NCBI RefSeq assembly: GCF_933775445.1
Contig: NC_065875.1
Location: forward strand, 4,229,001-4,293,000
DNA length: 64,000 nucleotides
Direction: 5' to 3'
Source: Argentina anserina
Taxonomy: Eukaryota; Streptophyta; Magnoliopsida; Rosales; Rosaceae
Part shown: piece after piece, positions 11,450-22,578 of the stretch
Layout of the letters: each line of letters starts with the position of its first letter
Position numbering within the stretch: the first letter of the stretch is position 1
Position numbers and translations under genes: made by a program
Notes under the pieces: model-generated
Databases searched by the model: none
What the model saw: only the letters and a program-made list of their open reading frames with translations
Told to the model about the DNA's origin: nothing

Positions 11450-12270
11450 TACTGACAAATGTCAGCTTGACAACACATTGTCCTAATTTATAAAATTTAG
11501 TAATTTTGCTTCATTAAATATTGAGGCGACTTATTAGTTAACCAAATTATCATGAGGCACTTATATATAGTTTGATGCGTTTTGAGAGATATTTTAACAA
11601 ACACGTTTTCACATTATTTTTATTTTCAAAAATGAAAAAAAAAATAGGTATAAAACATTACCGAACACCACCTTATTTTTTAGAATATGAAAATACAAAT
11701 TGTAGTGCAACTTCTTAAGCTCTAACTACTAGTATTAGTATCAATCTAGCATTCTCACCCGTGTGCAAAAAACATGACACGTTCAAACTTTTTTTCTTTT
11801 CTTTTTCTGTTTTTCTTGTTTATATTTAGTATAATATCCCTCTTATTTGTTTATTAGAATTAACCAATACAAATGTGGATTTGGCAGTTCACTTTTTAAT
11901 AATAGTAATAGTAATAGTAATAATCTATACTATCGGTATTAATTAAGCCAACATGCCTTATGAAACTGCCAACCCTCTAGTTTCTTCAATTGTCCGTCCC
12001 TAATAATAAACATCCTCTACCTGATCAAATATAAAAGGGGTAACACATTAAGTTTACAAAATAGGGGATAAAATTTTAGTTTTCTTCAATTTAGTTGTTC
12101 AGTTTATTTGCACTATCTCAAACTGCACGTATATCATCATCCTCTTCGTGTCTTCCAAAAGCCCAAAACTGCTATAATATATGCTTGTCTCATGCATATC
12201 GTGACACACATTTTAAGCTTGAAATCACAGTTCAATTCCTTGGATTGTTTTCTTATTTGATTTGATTTTT
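11450..12270. other. Unassigned AT-rich sequence
   Basis: No gene or element boundary recognised. A short (TAATAG)n-like stretch occurs near 11,897-11,925. Confidence 0.4.
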
Positions 12271-12455
12271 ATAAGAAGGGACACGCAAGGACATGAGAGA
12301 AATGTCTGTAAGATGATCCCACTTCCAATCATTCTCTCTTCTCAGGTTTGATTGAGATTTGAATTTGTAACCTGCATATGGTTACAAGAAGGGGAACGCA
12401 AGGACATTAGTGCAAGATGATCCCACTTCCAATCATTCTCCCTTCTTTGGAAGTG
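12271..12455. repeat. Direct duplication of about 75 bp beside the LINE insertion
   Basis: 12,271-12,347 and 12,381-12,455 share GACACGCAAGGACAT / GGAACGCAAGGACAT and the run AGATGATCCCACTTCCAATC in the same order. The first copy lies before the LINE target duplication (12,362-12,379), the second just after it. Confidence 0.7.
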
Positions 12456-12462
12456 GATTCTG

Positions 12463-12895
12463 AATTTGAAGACTTTCCCTAAAATTTGAATATTCTTATG
12501 GCGTCTTCCTCATAATATCCTTGCAACTAAAGCATCACTCTTTGCTCATCACATAGCACGATCTCCTACATGCCCCATCTGCCGTGACTACCCGTAAACA
12601 ATTGAGCATATGTTATTCACCTATCTGTGGGTAGTTGCAGCTTGGTTTACTCATCCGATTGGGTGTAGAGTAGCTCCAGCATCCATTACTTCCATCTCTA
12701 TATGGCTTGAGTCTGTCAAGGCCATCCCAAATGACCAAGATCTCCATACCTTCATCTCTTTCATGTTATGGCCGATCTGGATACACAGATGTAAATGTGT
12801 TTTTGATCATATTGAGCCTGATCATATCCGTACTGCTTGTCGAGCTCACTCCTCTACCTTGGAATTCCTTGATTGTGCTCGTCCGGCCCGCTAAT
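12463..12895 (+). pseudogene. LINE zf-RVT domain fragment
   Basis: The reading includes FLWRLPHNILATKA (split by one frame change), CPICRDYP, an in-frame stop, then TIEHMLF and WFTHPIG. This is the zf-RVT domain found after the reverse transcriptase in plant LINEs, with the Cys-x2-Cys and the later His of the motif. The C-terminal linker IWIHRCKCVFDH follows. It breaks off at the left end of the inserted LTR element. Confidence 0.75.
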
Positions 12896-12901
12896 CATCT
12901 T

Positions 12902-15900
12902 TGGATTTCAGAGGGGGGATTCCGACGAACCAATGAAGCTATCTGTTACCTGTAAATCATGAATGCACGCCATCACGGGGTGAAGACCGGGCTGGCCGGC
13001 CTTCAACATTCTGATTCCTAAGTCAACTACAAAGATGAACATGTAGAGTTAGGTATGAGAAATGTGAGAGTAAAGGCTTATCTTGTTTGTGGAGAGGAGA
13101 TGTCTATTTATAGAGCCAAATATGATGTGGTCACTGAAATTACCAAACTGCTCCATGTTGCTCTATGTTGGGCTAATAATGCATGTAATAGGCTTTTGGG
13201 CCTAACTGGACCATACAATGGCGATTTAGGGCCACGGTAGCCAAGTATAAGACGAATAATTTCAATGTTTAGCCTTTTAAGGGGCGTAACATTAACAAGT
13301 CTACAAAGTATTCGATCAATAGACTTTCTTGGGCGAAGATTTTATTAAATAAAATAGCAGGAGTGTGAGCCTGAATGAGTGTCAGAGCTCCAACGACGAC
13401 ACTGCCGGTCCTCCAGTCCCCCAAGTCCCCATGTAAGAGAGGGGAGGACCGGGGCTGTCACATGGTTGGTAGCTGCAAGCTCTAACCAATGGGTCGAAGA
13501 GGACCAAAAGGATACTACGATGATGAGTGTGACGTGTGCATGTCAGTGGGATATGTGGTGGCGAAGCATGATTAGCATGGAGGTGAGGCGTGATGATCTG
13601 GGGATCATATGACAATGTGTGATCATAATCCGGGGGATCACATGACGATGTGTGAGACGTGATCCAAAGGATCATATGGCAATGTGTGGTCATATGGTTG
13701 CCTCTAATTGAGTGGTAGAGTGCCTACGTAGCCATGCATGGGATCAAATCAAATATAGTTTCTTGGAGCTAAATCGGGTCGTGCCGTTGAGTGCTAGGGA
13801 CTCGTCTCGGTTGGCCGACGAGTATGCGTGTAACGTATATGTGTGGCAGGTGAGGTGTATAAGTCCCCCGTTATCCGGGTCATGGTGTGCATGCACCCGC
13901 CCGTGGTAAGGTGAAAATTGAGCCCAAGGTATAAGCACCTACCCGGGTGGAGATGTAGAAACAAGGTTGACGAGTGTAAGTACTCACCCGGGTGGAGGTG
14001 GAGAAGATGGGCAGTCTGTGTGCTCCCTTTAAGTGGCTAAATGGGAGTAAACTGGCGAGCCACCTAGGATCCCAGTTTTTAGGCCCGGAAGCTGACTAAC
14101 AGTCGGGGCATTCATGGATCTGGAAAACTATGGGTGCGAGAACCCGTCGAGAATGAATCGAGGGTGTTAGAAACCGTGGAGAATGAATCGTGGGTGTGAG
14201 AACCCATGGGGAATGAATCAAGGGTGTTAGAACTTGTAGAGAATGAATCGAGGGTGTTAAAACCCGTGGAGAGAGTGACCATCAAAAGAGAGTGAGTCAA
14301 GTAAGCATATATAAATATGAATAAATGCAATTACATAATTTTGCATGAAACGTAGTCATGAGGAGTATACATAGAGACAAGTCACGAGTGATCAACATAG
14401 GTGTATTGTCGTATGGTGCTGCTTTTCAGGTGTAGCCGTTTTAGCTATTAGCCATGAGGCGTTACCGTGTGGCATAACCATGAGGTTTACCGTTTAACGT
14501 ACAATAACCAGTAAGGGTAATCAGTAGTAATCATTTAAGGAGACCGGCACAAGTAATAAAAAAATCGTTATGGAAATTAGACATAAAGAGTATGCACGAA
14601 GATATATCGCAGGAAATAAGCATAGGGGGTAGCTATGAGGTGTAGCCATTTAGGTGTTAGCCCGGATGCGTTACCATGTGGCTTGATCGTGAGGCGTTAC
14701 CTCTTAGCATTACCCTTGTACGTGTACATATAATAAGTATATCCAAGAATGATGTAGCATATACGGTGTAAGAAAAAACGTAGTGGAAAACGTATATGGC
14801 GATAATGTAATTAAGATTCAAGAGTGTGAATGGAAACGTACCAAAGACCCTTGAAGACTTCGTAAATAATATATAAAGAATGAAATTAATGTATGAGATT
14901 CCATGTCGGCCCTTGAGCCCCGACAAAGCTCGTTGCTCATATAAGAAAGCGTCACAATCGTAGTTATACCTCACCGAGGAAATATATAAGTGTCCGGGCA
15001 TATAATTAAGTGCCCAAGAAATAATAAACCCAAGAAATAGTAGAGAAATGGAAACGGTTGCGCCATGGTGATGAAGTACGAATCAATATATATGCTTGGG
15101 TGTGGAGAGGAAATTCGCTAATGTCTGTTGTGAATTCGGAGTAGCACGTATATAGGGAAAGATAATAGTTTGTTGACCGCAAACCAACAAAACCCCATAT
15201 GTTGACTTTTCAATATCTGACTCGGCTCTCTCTATTTTTCTCTGTCCAATTTTTGTTCAAGCCGCTGCCCCATTCAGAAACAATGAAGCTATGGGTTGGG
15301 CGAAGCAAATCCGGGGTAGTGGTGTCGGGGAGGAGTTGCGGCCAGGAGAGGGGTTTGGTCGGGGCATGAGTCCAGGTTGAGAAGCAGTTGGCCAAGGCTT
15401 GGAGCCGGGCGGGCCGGGGCAAGGCGGGACCGGGGATGTACTGCTGAGGCAAGGCGCGGGGCCGGGTAGAGTTTACGTTCGGGTAAAATGGTGAGCCGGG
15501 TGAGAGCTTCAGACGGGTAGGGCCGGATGAGAAGCGTCACAAGGGCAAGGACCTGTCAGGATGGGCCGCGCCGGATGAAGGCACCTCCGGCTAGAGCACC
15601 ACCAAGTCAGATCGAGACTATCCCTAATCCAGAAATTCTTCTTCTTTGTCCTCAATTTGAAGAACCCAGAGGTTTGTTCCTTTTCTATGTCCCCGTGAGA
15701 AGGATGTGGCCGGATTGGGAGAGTTGGGGTTGGCAATGTGGTGAACGTCAGCCGGTAAAGCATATCAACTCCTTGTGTCTTCTTGTTACAGGTTTGAAGA
15801 ACCCAGTAGTCTTTTGTTGTAAATCGAATGTTGTGGGACTTTGAATATATGTTGTAGGTGCCAAGAGCAGTTCTGGGTGCTGCTATGATAGCATGTGAGC

Positions 15901-16633
15901 CACTTTCTGTCGTCGGTGGATAACGCAGAGTTGAGGGTTGACTCGTCAGAGGTTGATGAGCCTCATGGTGGTTGAGGTGAAGTATAGTGATGCTTTGTTG
16001 AAGTATAGTGATGCTTTGTTGAACAGTAGTGAAGGAGGAGAGAGAAACTCAAATCTATTTTATATTTCCTCAAATTTTCTACAAATTAAAAAACTTAGCA
16101 GCGAACATGCCTTGATTTTGGGTGTTGTGATGTTGAGGAAGGGCTGGGAGAGATGTGAGAAGGTGAGCTACGGAGGTGGAGGAGGAGAGATGGAGCTCAT
16201 ATATAGTTTCTCTCTCTTCAAACTTTCCGCAAAGGGTGAATCCTAGAAAAGAAAAAAACTCCGGAAAGATGGAGTTGCTCGTAGAGAGCTAGAGGTGCAG
16301 CCATTGAGGGTCCTCTTTCTAGTGCCAATTGTTACGGTGGGAGAATTTCGGCGTACCGATGAAGCCTTTTGTCACTTGTAAATCATGAACGCACGATGTC
16401 ACTAGGTGAAGACCGAGCTGGCCGGCCTTCAACACTCTGATGTCTGAGTAGACTTACCTGGTTGTGGGGATGTGATGTCTATTTATATATTCAAATAGGA
16501 TGTGGTGGGCTAATAATGCATGTAGTGGGCTTTTGAGCCTAATTGGACCTTAAAATGGAGATTTAGGTCACTGTAGCCAAGTGTAGGGCAAACAATTCTG
16601 ATGTTTAGCAATTTAAGGGGCGTATTGTTAACA
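12902..16633 (+). mobile_element. Noncoding LTR-flanked element nested in the LINE
   Basis: Direct repeats flank about 3 kb of noncoding sequence: left copy about 12,902-13,297, right copy 16,330-16,633. Both contain TGTAAATCATGAA, GGTGAAGACCG, GCTGGCCGGCCTTCAACA and GGGCTAATAATGCATGTA in the same order and both end TTAACA. The right copy starts TGTTACGG; the left end is diverged and its exact start is uncertain. No gag or pol is visible and no convincing primer site or polypurine tract was found. It splits the LINE reading frame, so it inserted later. A non-autonomous (LARD-like) LTR element is the best reading. Confidence 0.6.
14129..14270. repeat. 30-bp tandem repeat, about 4.5 copies
   Basis: Units of about 30 bp with the core GAGAATGAATCGAGGGTGTT and AGAACCCGTG run head to tail inside the nested LTR element. 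Copies differ at several sites, so the array is not recent. Confidence 0.8.
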
Positions 16634-16639
16634 ATAATA

Positions 16640-17033
16640 ATGCTGCATGGAACAAGGAAAACTCTACGGCAGGGCTGGCACTCTGGCAGTCATAGTGAGG
16701 GATCACTTTGGGGTTGTTCTTGATGGTTTTGCTGGAATAAGTCATGCGTGTTTGTCTCCCCTAGTTGGTGAATTGTATGCTATCTGTGAGGCTTTGAAAA
16801 TAGCTCAAAAGTTCCATCACCACTTCATAACTATTGCTTCAGATTCGAAAATCCTAATCACTGCTTTCCAATCTGATAAGTTTCCTCAAGATTGGAAGGT
16901 TTCTCACCTCTATTCTCAAGCCCAGTGCCTACTCTCAATCCGGAAAGTCAACTGGTCGTGGACCAGCACAAAAGAAAATCGAGCTACTGACTATTTTAGC
17001 TGCTCTGGTTCTCAAAGGGATATGTCCTCTTGA
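16640..17033 (+). pseudogene. LINE RNase H domain fragment
   Basis: A 128-residue reading (16,647-17,033) contains VIVRDHFGVVLDGF, GELYAICEALKIA and TIASDSKILI. These are the ..RD..G..., E..A...A and SDS blocks of the RVT_3 RNase H domain at the C-terminus of plant LINEs. The N-terminal strand with the first Asp is disrupted at the junction with the LTR element. It is followed by a 3' untranslated region and poly(A) at 17,201. Confidence 0.75.
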
Positions 17034-17225
17034 TTGGATCACCTACCCACCTTCAGTTCTCTCCAATGTTCTTCTGTATGATGGCTTACCTTGCCCTTAC
17101 TAGGCCTGTTAGGATGGTGGTGCAAGGAGCTCCCATTTTATGTGGGATTCTCGGTGTTTTGGTGTTTTTGTTTCGTTTGAATGATAAGTGAATCATTGCC
17201 AAAAAAAAATTTGTAACCTGCATAT

Positions 17226-17510
17226 ACCTTGAAATTGTTTATTTTTCATTGCAGCCTGCAACAACGAGAAAAAAGGTAGATCATGATATTGATACTTCTT
17301 CATTGCAGCATATTCTTACCTTTTGTATGTTTCACTACATATTAGAAACATATTTGGTGCGTTGAAGTAATTTTAAGTCTTCCGTGATTATGATAAAAAA
17401 ACAAATATGTATTGTATTTGGGTTATTTATCGGGTTTTCAAGACGAGCAATGAATTTTGATTGATTTTTTTATTGGCAAACAAAATCTCTTAATATGTGT
17501 TGTATATTAA
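17226..17510. other. Unassigned sequence
   Basis: The right flank of the LINE insertion. No motif seen. Confidence 0.4.
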
Positions 17511-18074
17511 GTGTTAACGTAGTGAATTATACTGATGTGATACGCTATACTCTTTGTAGATGTAGTACGCCGTACTTCTTGTCCCTTTTCTGTCACAAGT
17601 AGAACAAGTCGTCAAAGTGGAGACCACGGTGGCATAGTCTTCAACTCTCCGACGTACAAGTTAGGTTGATGGTAATTTATGCAGAGTAACAATATAGGGT
17701 TCAGTATACTTATCTTATGAGGTCAATGGTTTGGCCTTTTATTGTTGAGTCGAGGTAGATCATTTACTCATCTTCCGGTGTGGGACAAAGTCTGATTAAA
17801 GTGTTCTCTGGAGTCTTTCTTCGGATGCGCATGAGGGCGCATCCGTAGTTGGTTTGGGCCGCGGGGTGGCCCATTGCACAACTAGTACGGCTGGCTCACT
17901 GTTGGTATTGCGAGACTGGGCTATTTATTAGCCTTAGTGCGCTTATAGTTGTGCTGATTATGGCGGGCATAAGCCTATGCCAACAAGTCCCCACAAGTTC
18001 CCAGTCTAGGAGGTAATTTCTTGACTGGGGAGTTAATATTTAAGCATTTCGCCATAATCAGCGGTGGGTCCTAC
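17511..18074 (-). repeat. Possible 3' LTR of the Tat element
   Basis: On the plus strand the block begins TGTTAACG and ends CCTACA. It is followed by a pyrimidine-rich stretch (18,077-18,103, CCCCCCACTCCCC), which on the minus strand would be a polypurine tract just before an LTR starting TGTAGG. No second copy exists in the window to confirm the boundaries. Confidence 0.3.
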
Positions 18075-18177
18075 AGATCCCCTCGAAGTCCCCCCACTCC
18101 CCGGTTAAGGAATGCCGAGTTGCTGATGGTGTAATGGACTGTGTCGAGTCTCTTTGGGTGTTGGTTGGTTTGTCCGT

Positions 18178-18690
18178 CGTAGCGTAGTAAATGTTTACGC
18201 GTAGGACGTCTGATCGCTATCTTTAAGCGTAGTGCGTCCATCATAGCGTAGTAAATCTTTACGCGTAGGGCATCTGAGCGCTATATTTGAGCGTAGTGCG
18301 TCCGTCATAGCGTAGTAAATCTTTACGCGTAGGGCGTCTGAGCGCTATTTTTTAGCGTAGTACGTCCGTCATAGCTTAGTAAATCTTTACGCGTAGGACG
18401 TCTGAGCGCTATCTTTGAGCGTAGTGCGTCCGTCATAGCGTTGTAAATCTTTACGCGTAGGAAGTTTGAGCGCTATCTTTGAGCGTAGTGCGTCCGTCAT
18501 AGTGTAGTAAATCTTTACGCGTAGGACGTCTTTGAGCGCTATCTTTGAGCGTAGTGCGTCCGTCATAGCGTAGTAAATCTTTATGCGTAGGACGTCTTTG
18601 AGCGCTATCTTTGACCGTAGTGCGTCCGTCATAGCAAAGTAAATCTTTACTGGTAGGACGTCTGAGCGCTATCTTTGAGCGTTGTATCGT
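18178..18690. repeat. 64-bp tandem repeat, about eight copies
   Basis: Repeat starts measured at the AGCGTAG-type word fall at 18,181, 18,245, 18,309, 18,373, 18,437, 18,501, 18,567 and 18,633: six intervals of 64 or, at the end, 66 bp. The core is AGCGTAGTAAATCTTTACGC followed by GTAGG(A/G)CGTCTGAGCGCTAT. Within the unit TTTACGCGTAG and GCGCTA are partly palindromic. It lies between the antisense ORF and the presumed 3' LTR of the Tat element. Confidence 0.9.
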
Positions 18691-18934
18691 GGGCCGAGGG
18701 TGGCACGAATCGCGCTGTGGGCAGCACGTGTCGTGCATGCATTGGGTGGACATGCCGTGGACGGTTCAGTTTCGGGGGAGGTGACGTTATCCGAGGAGGC
18801 AGTTATTGCATGCAATTAATGCATGCGTTACCGAAGTGTTGTCTCGGTAACTCATGCCACGTGGCGGGATATGGGGCGACATTTTTTGGGTCAATGGCTA
18901 AGATGTGAGTAACAAGATGTGGTATGAAGTTTAC

Positions 18935-18942
18935 TATAAAAG
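18935..18942 (+). promoter_or_regulatory. TATA box ahead of the antisense ORF
   Basis: TATAAAAG lies in a sequence-appropriate spot: about 30 bp downstream begins a pyrimidine-rich leader (18,968-19,060), then a probable leader intron and the ORF start at 19,453. This gives the antisense ORF a promoter on the strand opposite to gag-pol. Confidence 0.55.
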
Positions 18943-18964
18943 GGTGAAAGGGATATGAGGGCTG

Positions 18965-21900
18965 TCATTATCGACAGTTCCAAGCTTTTTGAATTTCAAA
19001 AGATCTCCGTTCTCTCGTTCCCTCCTTTGTTCTCCATCCTATTCTTCAAGCTCGGACGAGATTCTGCCGGGATTGTTTGTGCGCAAATCGGTCTTTAAGG
19101 TATGTTTTGATCGGAATCTCCTATATGTGTTTTGTGCTTTTGGTTGTTTGTTGGTGATTTTGTGGTTATAGGGTAAGGCAGTGGTTTTGGGTTTGGGTTT
19201 TTCCGTCGAAATTGGTAGGTTTTGGGTCTGTTTGATCTTTGGATGAGTGTTTTCCGGCTGGGTGTGGTGTTTATGCGGGCGGTTGTTGATGAGTTTTGGC
19301 CGGTAACTGGGTTTGGTGTTCTTCGTGTTCTTCATGTTCTTCATGTTCGTCATGCTCTTTCTTGCGAGGTTCGTGGGCTAGATCTAATTAACTTTCTGAC
19401 TTCTAGTTTTAGGGTATTCGTCTTTGACTTCGGTGTTGCTTGCTGCGGCATAATGCCTAGGATAAATATACTAACTGACAGCGATTCCGCGCCTGCAGAG
19501 GGAAGTTGGTTCGCGTCGTCATCCTCTGAGTCGTGGACGAGTGAATTGGAGGCCAACTATTTGAACTTGGTGCGGCGAAGCAGTGGTAACGACTCGCGTT
19601 GTGAAGATCGTGTCTCTGTCTTTGCGAGGGTGCTAGCGAATTGGGAGAGTAGTGAATCGTCAGGCACTATGGAGTCAAGATATGAGGAGGTTGGAGAAAG
19701 TGAGATGGATCCTGTTCCGAGCCAAGACCAAGGTATGCGCGAGCGTATTACGAGCGCTTCGGGGACTAGCACCTCGGGCTCGACATTGAGTCCAGCGCCT
19801 CACAGGCGCTGGTTAGATGGCGGAGTGCAAAGGTCGGAGGTGGAGGAACCGCAGGGAGCTGACCCCGCCGCAGTGCTTGGTTACGTGGAGGAGTTCAAGC
19901 TGCCTACTATGATCGTTGCCCGGGCAATTGAACTGGATGAGTATGGTTCGATATTACCCGATGGATACACGTTGGTCAGTCCCTCCGTATTACGGTTCGG
20001 GGTGGAATTGTAATTGGATCCGCATCTGCAGTGTTTGATGCCGGAGTTCGGCTTGGCCTTTGGTCAAGTTAGCTACAACATGTGGCGAGTTATTCTCGGC
20101 CTTTGCTCGCTCTTCCACTTGTCGGGCTGTTGGTTTCCCACTGCGGTAGAGGTACTCCATTTCTTCAAGATAGACTATAACAAAAAGAATTGCAACGGAG
20201 GAACTGCGCGGTTCGTTAGGCGAGACGAGCGGAGTGAGTTCCAAGTCTTGGAGAATTCGCTCTCCTCGGAAGTTAACTGGAGGAAGAATAGATTCATTGT
20301 AGAGAGGGGGTGGGAATACGGGCGTATTAACGGGGGAGAGTATCTCCCGGAGAAGCGTTTCCCTCACTATTTCAAGCCATTAACCGTAGGTCTTAATGTC
20401 TTACTAAATATTTTCTACGAAATAAGTGCTTCCTCACTTTGTTTTTTTTTGTTGCGCAGCGGGAAGAAGGTTGGTGCTGTCAGAGCGGGAGGTTGATCGC
20501 GTCAATCGTCTGACGTATCTTTGGAGGTGTCAAGGTGAAGATTTCGTCCACGATTTGAAGGTGTTGACGAACCTGTATTTTTTATTCGAGCAAGGACTAC
20601 TCTGCCGCCATCGTGAGTAAAAGCACTATGCTCTCATTTTCCGTCTATTTATTCTGTTTTATAGTGTACTGATCTGTTATTGCATGTGCAGCTACGACAC
20701 TATCGGTGAATAGGAACTTCGAGAAATCGGAGCGTATCTGCTACGGGAGGTTCCTGCAGCAAGAAGACCCCAACGTAACTCCGGATACCGAAGGTCTAGC
20801 TATAACCATGCTGCAGCGCGTGATAGCAAAGAAGGTGGCGGCATCCACTAAGACGGTGAATGCGATCACGAGACGGGTTGAGGATTCAGCGCAGGTCGTG
20901 GATCTGCCTGTACCCTCCCACACGAGGTTGCCGAATGAGCAGGGTTTGCCTCGTCGGAGTGATGCGGAAGGTGTAGGCCGTATCGATGCCGATCCGCGGT
21001 TGGCTACTCCGGCGGAGTCCCAAGAAGCCGAAAAGAGGAAGAAGGTGCAAATAATGGGCGCCTCTTCGCGAAAAGCGAAGTAGTCTGCCGCTTCTGAGGA
21101 CGTGGAAGATATTATGGTTGAAGCTCCACCGCCCAATAGGCAGAAGACTACGCAGAAGGGGCCCATCACATTCACGGACTCTCGGGTTTATGAGGATCTT
21201 TCGGCGCTGGACCGTAGTCCATTGAGCCAGCTGGAGCCGCAGAGTTTGAGAAGCTGGTCTTGCTGAGCCAGCATGCCGGGCTCGGAGGACTGCGACGGCC
21301 TGAAGGGTCTGGCCTTGAATTGCGCAGCCCGCTTGGTGTAGTTGCGAAAAGAGTAGCGAAGATGGTTGTTAACCTGCTCGACGCGGAGCGGGATGCCCTA
21401 GAAGAGCAACGTCTTCTCGTCGAAGTGACTGAGTGGGATAGCAACCACGCCACAAGGGTGTTGCTTCTGGAAAACGACTTGGCCAATGGCAAGGCCAAGT
21501 TAGAGAACGCGGCAAACCTGCAGGAAGATCTCCGTTAAGAGGTCGGCCTCGGGAGGTGGCTGCGTCATTGGCGAAGCAGATAGCCATGGAGGGAGATGCG
21601 GCGCAGTCATCTCCTATTGAGGCCGAGAGCTTGCGAGACAGGCGAAAGAAGAAGCAGATGTGGAGAAGGCACGCGTGGCGGAGGAGGCTGCAGCTAGTGC
21701 AGTGGCTGCCTTTAAAGCATCCGCGGAGATGACTGAGTACCTGGAAGGGTACTACGTCACGACCGTGGGTGATATGATCGCATAGTTCCAGGAGCTAGAA
21801 ATGCTGGATCATGCGGACTACGAAGTTCGGTTAAGGGAGAAAGACTTAGAAGCACCGCCGATGCCGCAGCCTTCTTCTGCTGCGGAGGTTGAAGTGCAGG

Positions 21901-22061
21901 GAGAAGATGGTAAGAAAATTTCTGACTCTTTTTCTTCTGGTTTATCTTGTGATAATGACATGTCTGATTCTAATCCGGAGACTCCTTCTCCTACTCCTCC
22001 TTCGCAGAGCATCAGAATGCACAACCGCCGCAAGGCAAACCGGGGCAAGCGGAAGAATTAG
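18965..22061 (+). pseudogene. Antisense ORF of the Tat element (gypsy-type 'transposase' family), broken
   Basis: The first ATG after the leader is at 19,453. Exon 1 (19,453-20,389) encodes an acidic, Ser-rich N-terminus and then a region with LPTMIVARAIELD, LAFGQVSYNMWR and VEVLHFFKID. This resembles the plant family annotated as 'putative gypsy type transposon' (PF04195-like), known as an extra ORF in Tat elements. Two coding introns are readable: 20,390-20,459 and 20,613-20,691, both GT...AG and phase-compatible. A leader intron at about 19,100-19,412 is likely. The later part is Glu/Lys/Ala-rich and coiled-coil-like. In-frame stops at 20,011 and 21,081 and frame shifts near 21,250 and 21,540 break it. 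The last part ends with an Arg/Lys-rich tail at about 22,061. Function is unknown. Confidence 0.65.
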
Positions 22062-22578
22062 ATGCTGCGTGAACCAATGATGCCGCCTGAGCGACGCCAT
22101 CGTAGTAAGCTGTGGGGGAGGAGTAGGATGGGAGTTATAAAGACTTGACGTAATGGAAGAGCATCCCTCGTCCCCGTAGTGCTTGATCATTTGCTTTTCA
22201 TTTCGTTGTATTTTCCCAATTTCCCCTTTTTTTGTAATGGCTATTGTACCGTACTGATTATCTTTAATGAACTGAAGCCCTTTGGGCCTTTCAAGTGATG
22301 TCTTCCATGTTATTGCCGTAGCAACGTTATGTGATTGTTGTTTTATACTTTTGGCTACATGTACTATCTTTGTTGTGCGCACAATGAAATAGTTTGTCAA
22401 AACAATTTAATTGCCGTGGTACGCTAGTGTACTGGCGTAGTAAGGATCAATGGTTTGAAAAATTCTTTATTTCATTGATAGCCTGGCTGTAGCCGTTTTG
22501 TACAAAGATAGCTTTGGCAGTGTGCCGTAAGTACTTAAAACAGTCCAAGTTCTTATGTGTTGCGCTACGCGCGGACCT
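22062..22578. other. Spacer between antisense ORF and pol of the Tat element
   Basis: T-rich sequence with TTTAATGAA near 22,265; probably the 3' untranslated region of the antisense transcript. No other feature seen. Confidence 0.4.

Larger units (their letters stand above)
12362..17225 (+). mobile_element. 5'-truncated LINE with target duplication, interrupted by an LTR element
   Basis: An 18-bp duplication (AATTTGTAACCTGCATAT) lies at 12,362-12,379 and 17,208-17,225. The right copy directly follows a poly(A) tract (17,201-17,209). This is the signature of L1-type target-primed insertion. Inside, the 3' half of a LINE polyprotein is visible as two pieces: a zinc-binding RT domain at 12,463-12,895 and an RNase H domain at 16,640-17,033. 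They are separated by a noncoding LTR element (about 12,902-16,633). The 5' part (endonuclease, most of RT) is absent, as usual for truncated LINEs. Confidence 0.85.

Noticed and set aside
13696..13745. tRNA-like wording (TTGAGTGGTAGAGTGCC and GGGATCAAATC)
   Set aside because: It resembles the A and B boxes, but no cloverleaf with paired acceptor and anticodon stems could be drawn. Chance or a decayed SINE piece.
18178..18690. Regular repeats considered as a CRISPR array
   Set aside because: Units are contiguous with no unique spacers; plant tandem repeat within a retroelement.
19039..19353. Minus-strand Lys/Asn/Thr-rich ORF
   Set aside because: Antisense of the leader and leader intron of the antisense ORF; no motif.
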